This document shows, in pieces, positions 11,180-24,000 of a stretch of 64,000 nucleotides of DNA (positions are counted from its first letter, which is position 1; the number at the start of each line of letters is the position of its first letter). The stretch is from Vitis vinifera (lineage: Eukaryota > Streptophyta > Magnoliopsida > Vitales > Vitaceae). The notes beneath the pieces are model-generated. The model ran no database searches, was not told where the DNA came from, and saw nothing but the letters and a program-made list of their open reading frames with translations. The stretch spans positions 5,023,501 to 5,087,500 of the forward strand of contig NC_081823.1 in NCBI RefSeq assembly GCF_030704535.1. The letters are read 5' to 3'. Made by a program: the position numbers and the translations under genes.

Positions 11180-13949
11180 AAAAAAAAAAAAAATGGGAAG
11201 CCATTTTGGAATTTTGATTTTAAAATGTAATGATAATAGGAATAATCAATAATGTAATTATATATAGTCATAATTTTAGGGTTTTTTAGATGATTTTGTA
11301 GGAAATATGGAATCAGGTTTTGGTTTTGGTAATGAGATTAGAAGTTCTAATCTTCTAACTTTTCTTCCATTCCCTTTTTTTTAATCTGTAAAGATAAAGG
11401 ATTTGTTGATAACCAAAGCAAAGTATCTGTCCTTAATGTCTAAGATAATAATTTATTTTTTCCTTTCTTTATATTATTCTCTCCTTAAATATCAATAGTA
11501 GTGAATTTATTTTATATTTTAAAAAAATTTAAAATTTGAGATAGATTTTTGTTTTTTATATTTGAAAATTATTGTTTTTTAAGATATTCAAAATATAACT
11601 TAGGATTAATTCTAGAAATGCTTTTAGAAAGTATAAATTTTTAAAATGTTTTTCTAAAAAGACACGTTATCAAAACAATATATTTAAATTGTTTTCAAAT
11701 ATAAATTATCTAATAATAGTATGATTTTTATTTTATTTTTAATAGTGGGAGGAAAAAGGGGCCCGTGGATGTAAGTTTGGAATTATGAAAAAAAGTAAGG
11801 TTGGGAATTTTATTTTTGTTTATATTCTATTGGAATTTGGGAGCCTAGTGGGAGAATGGAATTGCTTTATGATGGGCGGGAAAGGTAGGGCCCACACAGC
11901 AGCTTCCTACGGGGTATCCTATGGTCTCTCTATTTTTCAAAAAAGAATCCCTCCAAAAATTTTCACTTTTTAGATATTTTCTATATATATATATAGACAT
12001 GATTTCTAATAATTCTATTTTTGTTTTTTAAAACAAAATTTAATAATTTAAAAAACATTTATAATATTCAAATATGATTTGCAAAATAGGTTTTGATGAA
12101 ATTAAAAAATTATTCTGATGTCAAAAGCAAGTTTTTAATTTGTGACAAAGTCACATAGATGGATTCATTTCTTTATATCTTGGGATTAGAATCCAGGATC
12201 AATTTTGTAACAATGTGAAGACTTCGATGGAGGATGTCACACATTTTGATGCCAAAAGCATATATTAAAAGAAAATGTCCCAATCAGCCAGGTAAATTAT
12301 TATACATATGTATAATAAAAAATGTAAGAATTATTTTTTTTGGAGGGTGGGGCCTTATAATGATAGGATTTGCCATCTGTAAAGATATTTCCCATATTGG
12401 AATCTATTCGTGGAAGGTTGGTCTGTCATCTCAATGTTTTAGGGCCCCATGCGAATGGTCTCTTCTGTCTGTCGCTTTTTAATCATCATCCTCAACTTGG
12501 ACTATTTAATTTTATCAAATATAAGATTAAAATTTAATAATTAAAACTATGATTCATTATTATCCATACGGTATTCAATTGGTGGGCATTGGATACTTAC
12601 TTGGCCTGCCCAAAAGTTAACTATACATTGGTTCCTATTTATGAATACTATAAATAAATATCAAAGGACAAATCTTTAATTTTGCTTTTAAAATCTATAC
12701 TTGTTTTCTTAATCCATTATGAGGAATTGTATTATTATTATTATTATTATTATTTGACTATTTTATTCCTTTTTATTTTATTTTTTTTTATCTTTAATTT
12801 ATGTTGATAAATAAATTTGGTCTGAGAAGGTAAAGTTGAAATAAATATTTATAAGTTTTCATAAAAATCACATTTAAAGAAGTAATTTAAATAGGTATAA
12901 CAGTTTTGGATGGTCATATCCAAATTAATAGTAGGTAGATAGGGAGCGGTGAGATTGAAATTTTATTTTTAAATTAAGTTTTATTTTTTGAGTATTTGAT
13001 AATAATTTTAGAAAGTATTTTAACTTAAAATAAATGTTTTTGGAAGCAAATAAAGTGTTTGATAAAATTTAAAAAATACGAAAAAATACTTGAAATGTGA
13101 TTCAATATTTTTAATAAAAATACTTCATAACTATTAATTTTTTTAAGGTAACAAATAAAATAGAATTCAAACAAATCATAGAAAATTATCAAAAATTAAG
13201 GATTTTCATCCATTATGGAAAAGGGTACTCATATATTGTATTGAAAAAAAAAATCGATCTTAAAATATAGAAAAGAAGATTAAAATACTAAATCTTCAAA
13301 ATCCCAATGATTCATATTTGAAAATTAATTTTAATCCTAAATGACATAATTTAATAATACCCCTTTTAATATTATTTTTTATCATTTTCTAATAATAAAT
13401 AGTGATTATCTCCTTGTCTAATAAATAATAATTGAATATAATAAAAAGAAATTTATATTTTATTTATTTAAAGATGAATTTCATTATCATGAATTATTTT
13501 TTTAAAATAAAAATAAAAATAAAAAATTCATAAATTAAAATTTTAATTCCTTTTTTGTCATACGATGACATCTTATCTTTCATCCTCATCTTCATTCCTT
13601 TTCTTCGTTATTTTTAATTTTAACCAGAATTCGTAGGGGTTGGCCCACCAAATCATGGAACGGTACGACTCATCACACCCGTGTGTTACTTCAGGCGTAC
13701 AATCAGGGGATATATCGTGTAACAACCCCTTAAATTTGGTCTGATCGTTTTATTTTCAACCGTTGGATTTCATGACTTTCATGCTTCAGCATTAAGCTTA
13801 CTCCCTGCATTAGCCACGTGTCCAGATCCCAATCACGTTCTCTCTCCGCGCTCAAGCTTTAACTTCTTATCTTCCATCTCTCTCTAAATACGAAGCTTCG
13901 CTCGGAGCTTTTGCCAATTTCGGGGGTTTGTTTTTTCGCAGAAAACATC
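11180..13949. other. AT-rich intergenic DNA and promoter of the tail-anchored protein gene
   Basis: Long AT-rich sequence with an (ATT)n microsatellite at 12729-12755 and no convincing coding frame. The final 300 bases become GC-richer. They contain CCACGTGTCC at about 13814-13823 and a 'tctctaaata' TATA-like word near 13881, suitably placed for the start codon at 13950. Confidence 0.4.
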
Positions 13950-15962
13950 ATGGGTGGTGGAGTGATGAGGACCGCGGCGAAGGTGGCCGGAGTCGGCGTC
14001 GTCAACGCCGGCCTCCGCGGCGCTCCCGCTGTCCAGCCGGTGGAGCAACCGATGGCCGCAGCGGCCCGTAAAGCCACGGTCCCTGTGTCCTCTGTTATCT
14101 CCTCCGCAAAGCTCGGTGACGCCCCTGTGTCAGTGCAGAGGCCGTCGTGGGAGCTTGACGACTGGGAGTTCGCCAGCGTCGAGGAGGAGATTAATATCGG
14201 TACTGGTGAGCCGCTGCCTAGGGTTGTGTTTGGAGGAGTCCCGACTCTTCAGGAGGCGAAAGAGGCCACTTCCGAATTAAAAGATGCTTTGGATCAGTAT
14301 ATTTCTATTAATTCTATGACATTTGATGAATAATTTCAATTTTATTTCAGTTTCAGTAGAAAATTTTGCATTTTCATCACTTTCAATCTATACAACCTCT
14401 GGTTATTTGCCGAGAAAAAGAGGGACGGAGAAAAGGAAAGCAATAGTACAGGAAAATTCTTAAAATAGGCAGATCAAAGGAAAGCACCATTACGGAAAAA
14501 ATTCTTAAAATAGCTTTGGATGTTTTTGAGTGATTCTATTTTCCCCTGTCCACTGGTTTCTCATTAACCAAACAGAGGAATAGTGCACAGTTGGAGTTCT
14601 AGGTTGCCATCATACATAGTACCAAAGCTTTATGGTCCGTTTCAAAATGTGTGGATTAACAATTAGGTCCAAAACGTGTTACTATACTCAGTACTGATAA
14701 TAGGTGGGTTTGCCAATTGGATCGTTCTCAGCATAATCTTATGTTTTACTATGTTGCTTAACATGAATTTTCAGGTTATATCTGTCACCGTCTAGGTCTA
14801 TCAGATCCGGGGTTCAGCAGTTGGGTCTGCTTCAGATTGCAAACTCTGATCATTTGGAGACCAAAGCGTGTGTTGCTACTACTGAGAATACAGTGGCCAC
14901 TGTGCCAGCACATGCTATTCAGGCATTCGCATATTTGAAAGATAGTCCTGCAGCACAGGTTAGGCTGATTTTATTTATTTCTTTGTGATGATGGAATTCA
15001 ATGAATGGGATACTCTGATTGGGTTGTTTTAAGGGCTATTAGATTAAGTTGCTGATGTTCTTGAATGAAATGTTTGCAACCATCAACTAACGGAGCATTG
15101 AATTGCATGGTGGCTAGTTCATAGTAAACCTTGGTAAAACCCCAATAATTAAACTCTATTTCATGTTTTCTAATTTTAGAATACTCCAAGATGCAAATGA
15201 AGTTCCAAAATTGAACTGCCTTGCACAGATTTTAGTTTTGGTATAATGGTATGCCTAATCAAGTAAACTATGTATGGACATCTGATTCTAAGGCCATTTT
15301 CTATTTGTGTTAGCTTTCTGTTGCAGGACAGTGATAATAATCTCCCCATGTATGACTAAATATCGGGTTTTTGTTTTGTTTTTAGAATGTTGTTGCTTCA
15401 ATTGCAAGTGACCCAAATGTTTGGAGTGCTGTGATGCAAAATGAAGCGCTCGTGGAATTCCTGCAGGCACAAAAAACATGTGAGAATTTGGTTACCTCAT
15501 TTGCAGTGATCTGCGCTCTTATTATGTGGGATGCTTCCAAATTAAGTTTGCCCTCTGCCGTTTGCAGGTGCTCCTTACCCCAGTATGGGTCTCAATGCGG
15601 AGGAATCTGTTGCAGATACTGGGTTTCAAGATCAGGAAGCCCCAAAGAGCTTTGAAGATTCATCAGATGAAGGAGATTCTGGAAGCAGGTTTCAAAATAA
15701 GGAAACCCCAAAGAGCTTTGAAGATTCATCAGATGCAGGGGATTCTGGAAGCCTGAGTTCCTGGTTTGCGTCTCTGCTTGAGACTATGAAGCTTTCACTG
15801 GCTGAGATTGTGGGCAACATCTTTGGACGACCAGCTGCTGATGTTAAGTCATCTCCAGATTCCAATGAAAAACCGGAAGGACAGGTCATGAATATGGGCC
15901 TTGGAGCATCCTTAACAGGACTGGCAGTGATGGTTATCATGGTGGTTGTGATGAAACGTTAA
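13950..15962 (+). CDS. uncharacterised plant protein with C-terminal membrane anchor
   Basis: Four exons (13950-14296, 14775-14958, 15386-15479, 15568-15962) join in frame to 339 aa. I recognise the family as plant-specific and conserved but know no function. The N-terminus is Ala/Val/Gly-rich. A conserved acidic and hydrophobic block (SWELDDWEFASVEEE, then LPRVVFGGVPTLQEAKEAT) spans the end of exon 1. DPNVWSAVMQNEALVEFL lies in exon 3. The last ~20 residues (SLTGLAVMVIMVVVMKR) form one hydrophobic helix ending in Lys-Arg, so the protein is probably tail-anchored with its bulk in the cytosol. Residues 228-270 are a 22-residue tandem repeat. I chose the Met at 13950 over an in-frame Met at 13911 because MGGG...RTAAKVAG looks like the family start. 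The organelle is not determined. Confidence 0.88.
15622..15752 (+). repeat. in-frame tandem duplication, 2 x 66 bp, inside a coding exon
   Basis: A 66-bp unit starting 'ggtttcaa' occurs at 15622-15687 and again at 15688-15752. It encodes two copies of a 22-residue acidic Ser-rich segment sharing PKSFEDSSD and GDSGS. The copies differ at only a few bases, with several amino-acid changes in the first third. The frame is kept. Confidence 0.93.
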
Positions 15963-17383
15963 TTTGTCGAATTTACGAACCCTATCCTATATGTGTATTT
16001 GGTTTATTAGGATGCCAATATGAATAATTAGGTCCATATCTTATATACATCGCAGTAATGAATTAGTAGTCAAAAGACTCTTTTGACTAAGTTTTTATGT
16101 ACAGCGGATTTGAAGTCTGTTGGTGTTGGGCTAATATTTATGCCATCAGCTGTCCTCTGTTCCATTTGCTGCTATTCTAAATTCTCTCAGCTTTCTAAAA
16201 ATGCTATTAGATTTACATTTGATGCGGTATCTCCCAAAGTGCTGCTTGAATGGGTGTTAGTTTTTTTTTTTTTTTTTAGTTTTGATCATCAGATTCCCAA
16301 CTTGGATTGTTATTTACCTTGAGGGTTTTTCTGTGAAGAATTGCACTCTGGCATTTAGGTTTCATTTATTTGTATTTTGGGTGATGGTTTATTTTTGTCT
16401 ATTGAAGTTGTATTTACCAGAGGTATTGTATTGTGGTGTCATTAAATGGTGCTTAAGTTACATTTCTCTGCATTCGGTATGATAGGAAAGAGTTGACTTG
16501 AGACTTGTTCTTACCTCATGCTGTCTTAGAACTCTTAGGATCTGTTTGGTATCCCTAAAAATTAAAAAAAAAAAAAAAAAATGGTAAGACTATACTTGGT
16601 TCTTAGAAAGGTTGAGGCGAAAATGTTAGAGAAATAAAAAATAGATTTAAAATTAATAAATTATTTAAAGAATAAGAAATCGTTTTCCACAGCGGTGCTC
16701 AAACTTAATTTTGTATTCTCAAAACTTATATATGTTTCTCTCTTGTATCAAAGTTATTTTTTCAAACTCTCTTTTTCTTTATCCTCTGGATCATCCATGT
16801 TAGTATCACACCACAAAATTAGGAGTTATGACACCATAGACCTCATCTGAGGCCATGTATTGCCCATTGAGATGCACATCAAACAAAGAAACATGGTTCT
16901 CAAATATTCCAAAAACATGTACCAATTTTCAAAAGGTGAATATAGATGCCTTCCATCTTTGCAGGGTCAACAAAAATCCTACTCTGAAAAGCATCCAAGT
17001 TCAATCAAGGATCCATGAAGCAGAAGCTGCCTATCTCTTATTTCCCAACTGAGAAAGTTAATGAAGTACGCAGGCATAAAATGACAATCAAACCACAGAT
17101 ACACAGAAATTCATTTTTTTTTTCCTTTTCCTTTTTCTGCATGGTGTGAAGTAAACCACCACATTCGCTGTTGGTTGATTCTCGCATTCCTTGTCCAGAC
17201 ATTACAAAATAAATAACTGTAAACTGGTATTGTGATTCTACAAAATTGAATAGCCATCTTGAGTTTGTGACCTTGACATGTTTCCCATTTGGCTAAGTGG
17301 GCTGATCCATGCTTCAGGGAGCAGGCTCTGTTATTGTTATGAGTTTGGAAATGGAGACACAAGGACCTGGTTTTGATTCTTGT
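15963..17383. other. intergenic DNA between two convergent genes
   Basis: Holds the 3' ends of the tail-anchored protein gene and of CMT1, which point at each other. A T-run at 16262-16277 and an A-run at about 16562-16580 mark low-complexity DNA. A 'tctgtttggtatccc' word (about 16541) belongs to a recurrent motif described in the findings. No gene was seen. Confidence 0.4.
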
Positions 17384-20300
17384 TTAAACCCCAGTGCCAA
17401 CGTACATGATATCCTCCTTTGATATTTGCATCTGTCCTTTATCTCTTCTGCCATTCACTTGTGTACGGTCTGGTTGACCTCGCTGAAATCAAACACAGCA
17501 TTTCATTCAAAAGCCTCGAATTACAAAACATGGAGTATGGAGAGAATTTCACATAGAGACTAATATGGTTATTATACAAGGGTTCAGTGGTCACCTTCCG
17601 CAACACAAAAGCCAAATACAGATAAGCTACCTCCCATTCATCTTGTGATAATGTGGCTAAACATTGAAAGACGATATTTTAAAAGTCAATACTCTTTGGA
17701 GATGTGAAAATGATGCAATTTCAGAAGGCAAATGAGAAATGTTCCATCATTAGAATGAGAACACAAGTTGAAGAAGGGTAAGGGGAGAAGATGAGAGGGG
17801 AAAAAAAAGATATATGGGAGGGAAACAAACAGGAATTGGACTTACTCTGGTCTTGGTTTCCATCACCCAAAGCACCTAGCCTCCGCATAAGCTCAACAAA
17901 TTCTGGTTTTTTCAAGTACTCATCCACAAATTCATGTGAGTTCTTCACTAAAACCAGATCCAAATCATACTGCAAAAGCCAAACACAAACTCACTAATGC
18001 CTCAAAGTTAAACAGCCCATATTAAAAAGGTATGAGATGATTGAGATGTAAAAGTGGAAAAACATTTTGATGGCTTCTAAACACTGTCTATAAGTAAAAA
18101 TCATTAACCATATTTGATTGATGAGCATTTTGTTTTATGTCCTTGTTTATTATTTTTTTCATTTTTACATTGATGTTGAGCTTTCTCCTTTTGCTCTCCA
18201 GATGACATGGACATAATCCCTAATATCCTTTCCAAGAAAATCAGCAAACCAGCCATCCAATAGGAAGGGGATACTCTTTAAATTGTTACTTGTCACACAA
18301 ATAGGAAATTTCTGGCTTGTCAATGGCTTTCCTTGTATATCTATCTTGTTGTTTAAGCACAAGAGGTGGCCACTTTAATGGCAGAGGGAAAAGGGTAACA
18401 TGTATGTCTTAATGAGGTATGGCAGTTTTGTCAGCATTATCAGAAGCAAAAAAATTCATGATAGTCAAAACTATACCTCTTCTGCCAATGATTTGAAGAC
18501 ATGAAATGGGACAATCCATTCAGGACAATCAACAGCATCCTGCAACAAAAGCTCTTTCTTCTCAATATTATTTTATGGGTAGGATTGTGTGGTTCTGTAA
18601 CTTAAGGAATCAAGGTAGAGCTGAGCAGCAGGATCATAATCAAAACTGGTAATCAAGTAAATATTGTCTAGAATTGCGGTAAAATATATCTCATTGACAC
18701 ACACAATCTAAACATTAACATAGTGCACATCATTCAGTCTGAAAAATACCAACCAACCAAAATTAGCAAAAGGATTTATAATAAAGAAGTTTAATAGAAC
18801 ATTACCTCTAGGTGGAACTTGTACTTGATACCAAAGGGACTAGAAGTTTTAAATTTCTGAATCAAATAAAGGGAGCATCAAAAACAATTTCCAGTAGCAC
18901 AAACAAATTCTCAAAAACTATGTAATCACAATAGATGAGAAAAGAATCCACCTTTTTAGAAAAGTCTTCATCAAATCGTATCCAGTATACGCTATTACCA
19001 ATGGCCAACCCTTCAGCTGCACAGTCAGGTTAAGAAGCATATTCCATCAATAATAACAAAACAGATATTCCATGTACAGAAGCTTCAATGGTTACATACA
19101 CTAGGGATGAGAAATGAAACTTCATATTGACAAATGCAATACCATTTGCCCTGAGAGGGTGCAAAAGCTTCATAGAGTTCACCTACCCTAAAATTAAATT
19201 TCGTATTGACAATACGCAATACAATTTGCTCTGAGAGGGTACAAAAGCTTCATAGATTTCACCTATCCTAAAATTAAATCAAACAATATCTCATTTAGAA
19301 ATTTTTACAAGTATCAATAGGTTCCAAGTTTGTCAAATGTCTTGGAAGGTTTCTCCATTTTCCCACTTTAAGTTATAACAGTCAATAAATCATTATCCTG
19401 GAAACAACTTGCAGTAACCAAGAAGTTCATCAATAAGAATAGCCAATTTAAAAGCACCTAAGAAGGCGCAAAGGAGTATACACTCTGAAAATAGCATCAT
19501 GCTGTTGGTTATTCTTATCATCAATGAGAATAACCATGAATGACAGGTTGATCTCCACCATGCTCTACCATATCTCCCCCCTTGGTTGCATGTTCCATGA
19601 ATTCTGTCATGCTTAGCATCAACAGAAGCCAATTAGGCAATCCAAGGTTAATGGGGATTGGAAATATCACAAGAGATCATCAACAGGACAACATCATTAC
19701 CACATGCTCAAAATCTGAGGTATGGTGGGAATATGAAGCAGAAATCAGGCGTAGTTATTTGGTCTAAATAAAAAACATAAAGAAGATCAACTTCTTCTAT
19801 TGTCATTATCCAGGCAATTCTAGTGATCTTGTTATTGGGGCTTCTAACTTATTGTCTATTGCATTATAGCTTGCACATCTCTCAAGAGAGATTCAGGACA
19901 TTGTTGCATCCCACCTATACAGCTGTCTCCATTCGTCAGTTTAACTGTGGATTATCTCACTATGATGGGTTCTTTGGCACTTAAGGTCTTTAGCACATAA
20001 TGGTTGAAGGTGTGTTTGGAGTACCTAGCCCAAGCATGCAGCTACTCCCCAGCTGTGGTGCTTGAGAAGTGAACCTCATCTATTTTTTTCCACTTTTTAA
20101 GCTCAAGGCAGAAGAATGTCATTTTGGCCTTTAGCCCCCATTTTAACTAAACAGCATTTTTATTTTTTTTTGGCCCTCTTTTTTAGGAAAAACTTTTGAA
20201 AATGTCAGCACCCAAACCCAAACTACCATAGCGCTCCTCTCTTTCTTTCTTTTTCTTCCTTCTACTTCTTCTTCGAACTACCAGAAAGACTAAGCCACGA

Positions 20301-23300
20301 CAAACTAATTGAAGTCCAAGAGCAATCCATTATAAAATGTTCACTAAGAGAACACTACAAAGATGCAAGCCATCACCATTCATACTTGAAGAGTAAACTA
20401 AGAATAAAATCCACCACCAGCTTTTGCTGGTTTTTTAGCCTAAATGAAAGATAAACTTCACAATAACGACAAACCAGCTGAGTTTTTGCACAAGTCAGGC
20501 TTTCTGCTATTTTATTTTTCTGGATTGTTATGAAGGTCATGTTCTTGTATATTTTAGGACCTTAGTTCAATCTTCCTGATCTTAGACAATTGGTTTCAAC
20601 TAGAAGTCCAACTTGATGCTCCCATCATGTAAACCAATTTCAACACCCTCTCATGGGATTTGCAAGTACAAATAAAGCATTCTAGAGTAGAGTTGAGTCT
20701 TGACCACTCAGCTTAATGCTCAATTGGGAGTCGTTACAATCAAGCATCCACATGCCATCAAATGCACATTTCTAATGCATTTTATATTTGCTAAAGAAAT
20801 GGTATGAAATGATGAAATCAAGACCAAGGAGAATATCATGAGCACAGGATAAAACCTTCTCTAAGCTTTTTGATGATAACATTGGCATCTGGCATCGTTC
20901 CGATGAAGATGCCTCCTGGACGAAGTAATGCTGATACATTGGCCAAAGCACGTCGTGCCCGTGCCTCAGTAGACCATGAGTAATGCATAGCAAACTGCAA
21001 AATTTAATCAGGTGATGATCTAAATTAATCAAATATTCATCTAATGAAACTTGAAGAAGCCTCGAAAATCTATATCTAATGTTTGCATGATTCACTGGAA
21101 ACCAGTATACAACATGACCTGGAAAGTTCAATGCTGAAGGAACAGGAAGACCAATTCATGAAGCTGTAGGACTAAAAAAAAACACTAACTTCTTATGTTT
21201 AAATTCAATTTGAGATGCAGATCATTTATTGAATTATTTAGCATTACGGCAACTACATGATTTTAATTATAAAAAAAAAAAAAAAAAAAGCAAGTGCTAA
21301 AAACAAAAATAAAAATGAAGGAAGAAAAAAAAAAAACAAAGAAACAAAATCAATAAGATGGAGTAACATTTTGAATTTCAAAAACTTGAAAGAAAAAGGA
21401 ATGATTCTGTTGTGCTAAGGAATGTGAGAAAGTAAAAGTAAGTCCTGTCAAAGAGTTCTCAAGTCTCCTGCTACCAAGTCCCAGAATAATCTATTTCAAA
21501 TATTCAAATAATAGTCACTCCAAAAATGAAAATGCAACATCTTGATTTTCAATCTCAAACATTCTGGAGCTCAAACTGATAATTATAGTAACAACCAAAC
21601 AAACTAATAGAACTTAGGTAGAAAAAGAACAATACATAAGGTAATCTTTAAGAAGAAACAAGTGTTCCACAACCAAGTATTTTAATATAATCTTTTACTC
21701 ACTGAAGAACAGTCAACAGGCTTCCCTCAACTACAAGAGAATCACTCACCTGGCAACTGCAAATATCGAAAGGTGCATCATCTTCCAAAACTCTGTCCAA
21801 GGGAACCTGATATCAGCATAGAACAAAACCATCCAGTAAATACGGGAAATGATATGTATTACAAAAACTAGCTGTTATAACAGCAATTACCTCAAAACAA
21901 TCTCCACATATAAGGCGAGCCGGAAATGTGAACTTTTTGCGCCGTTGATGATGGTCTGCGTCACCATTATAGCGTGTACGGCAGTCTTCTATCTGTACAT
22001 AGTTGCCAAACACAATGATAGGCAAGTTTATAACAGCAAACATGCAACAGCAGAGACAATTGAGAAAAAAATTCAAAATTCTTGCCATGCCTTAATAAGG
22101 GAAAAGGCTCAAACCCAAGTATTAATGGCACCTTATACAGAGTGGTAACAGGAACATGCAATTATACCAGCCTTTTATGAATATAACATGAGGCCAGTAG
22201 TGACATAAGATGGACTAGTTATTGCTATTTTTGCCTGTTCATTTTACAAGAAAAAAAGAAATCAAACAATGAGTGTATTAAGGTGCCAGTTTGAACAAAT
22301 CAAGTTATGAAATCTCACAAACTATGATGAAAAATGCACAAATGGCCTCCAGTTCATGCATTAATTATAATTTCATCCACGTCAAAGTCCAACAGAAAGA
22401 GAGTTTCAAGAAACAGAAAGAAGTATATTAGCAGTTTACCGAGCCTTCAGCAATATCGATGCCAACATAGTATCCAATCTTTGCCTTGTCCCATTTGATT
22501 AGATCACCACCCTAGTGAAAAAAGGGTGAAGAACAAGAAAGAATATTAGCATAAAAGAACTGCCACTCAATTTGATAGATATAAAAGCTCTATAACACCT
22601 TGCCACAAGCAAGATCAAGAACAGCATCCCCTCGGCGAGCATAAAGCTGAATGAGGACACTCTTAATCTGTTCGATGAGATAAAAAATTCAAACATATCA
22701 AAACAACACAAATTCATCAAATGCTTGTAACTTCACAATGTATTTCAGTAGATTAAAAGTCATACCCAGTTGTTTAGTTTCTTCAAATGAATGATTGGAC
22801 TTGCTTCTCGTTCTTCCAAGGTCTGATTGGTCCTGGCACTATAATGGTCGGCCACTTTCCGGGCAAAATTCTTTGTGCTTTCATCCTCTAGAAATTGTGA
22901 ATCACCTAAGACAATAAAATACAACAATTAAACATAACCTAAAAAAAATTAAAGAAAGAGCACTCTATTTAGGTCGTCAGAAAATCAGGAAACAGGAAAA
23001 AAAGATTATTCAAACTTTGAGTTTCACCTGAGATAACAGAAACCTCTTCTCAATTCTCAACTAACCCTCATACAATAATCACTAATTGTAGGCATCACTT
23101 TCTCTCAAAAACCGGAGCATACAACATTAAACAAAAGGCTTTCAAAATCTTAATTTTCTTCCCTTTCCCTCTGCTTTCTCATCAACCAAATACACTCAAA
23201 AGCATGCAAACTACAAAACTCAGCTCTAAAAATCAACAAATTAGCCAAGCCATCAACAAATTGCCCGTGAAACCCGAAAGAAAATCCTAACTCAAGGGCT

Positions 23301-23537
23301 TAAATTTCACGCTCCCTTATTCTCCTCTACTTTCCCAGCAACCAAACCAAGGGCAACCCCTAAACCACAAAACCCATGTCCCAAAATCCAGAAATCAAGC
23401 AAATAATCATCCAAGAACTTCAAAAGAATGAACGACAGAGGGAGATTCCAGTGAAATTCACCTTCTGGGTTGTGTCTGAATCTGGAATGCGGTGGACCAA
23501 GAGAGGTTGATGGAGATTCTGTGTACCCTCGCTTCAT
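17384..23537 (-). CDS. CMT1: mRNA cap guanine-N7 methyltransferase 1
   Basis: Transfers methyl from S-adenosylmethionine to N7 of the cap guanine of nuclear pre-mRNA. Thirteen exons on the minus strand, from the start: 23462-23537, 22766-22905, 22599-22667, 22440-22511, 21891-21992, 21750-21806, 20856-20994, 18952-19016, 18806-18856, 18477-18539, 17846-17969, 17595-17656, 17384-17482. They sum to 1119 bases, 372 aa, against about 370 in Arabidopsis. The start is MKRGYTESPS. The SAM site DLACGKGGDLIKW (from residue 90) spans exons 3-4, followed by YYVGIDIAEGS. Other family blocks are IEDCRTRYNGDADHHQRRKK, FDICSCQFAMHYSW, LLRPGGIFIGTMPDAN, SSPFGIKYKFHLEDAVDCPE, EFVELMRRLGALGDG and DEWEVAYLYLAFVLRK. 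The product ends in a basic tail and QISKEDIMYVGTGV. All borders are GT-AG and no lesion was seen. Confidence 0.97.
19122..19281 (+). repeat. tandem duplication, 2 x 80 bp, in a CMT1 intron
   Basis: Adjacent copies at 19122-19201 and 19202-19281 share 'ctgagagggt', 'caaaagcttcatag' and 'cctaaaattaaat', with around ten differences. They lie in the 1.84-kb intron between coding exons 7 and 8, away from the splice sites. Confidence 0.85.
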
Positions 23538-24000
23538 GGGCAATATTGCAAAAAGCCGTATTCCAATGTGGCCCTGCTGTTTGAAACTAGTACAGGTAAT
23601 GGAGCAAAGACAAAGGTGCTCGATCGATGCCCTCTCGGAGAAGAGGGTATTTATGGAGTTTGGTGGATAATAATAGTCGTGATATAACACACTAGTCACC
23701 AACCCATCCCTTAAGCCGGTTTTGGGTCACTCCCTCTAGCCCATTGCCCATTGCCCATTGCCCATTGCGGCAATGCCTACCTCAAATTTGTTTGTTTGTG
23801 TATTTTTTTATTTTTGGAATTTATTCATAAAAACTAACAGAAGTGATCATGAAATTAGGAGCATTTTCAATTTTTAAAGGTAAATTGAAAGGTTTTCCAA
23901 AAACATAATATTACTCTAAAGTGGATGAAGTTTAGTCCCTATTACGTTATAAGAAAAAAGCAAGGGAAATGCAAAGATCAATGGGAAAATTAGCAACCAA
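23538..24000. promoter_or_regulatory. upstream region of CMT1 with a short CCCATTG repeat
   Basis: About 200 bases upstream of the CMT1 start codon lie four back-to-back copies of the heptamer CCCATTG (about 23740-23767). No TATA box is evident in the expected place. The rest is ordinary AT-rich sequence. Confidence 0.4.

Noticed and set aside
13911-13950. Upstream in-frame Met for the tail-anchored protein
   Set aside because: It lies close to the TATA-like word and adds a 13-residue sequence without resemblance to the family start. The Met at 13950 (MGGG) is preferred, though not proven.
20772-21131. 119-codon minus-strand frame over CMT1 exon 7
   Set aside because: Different frame from the exon, which encodes the conserved FAMHYSW and LLRPGG blocks.
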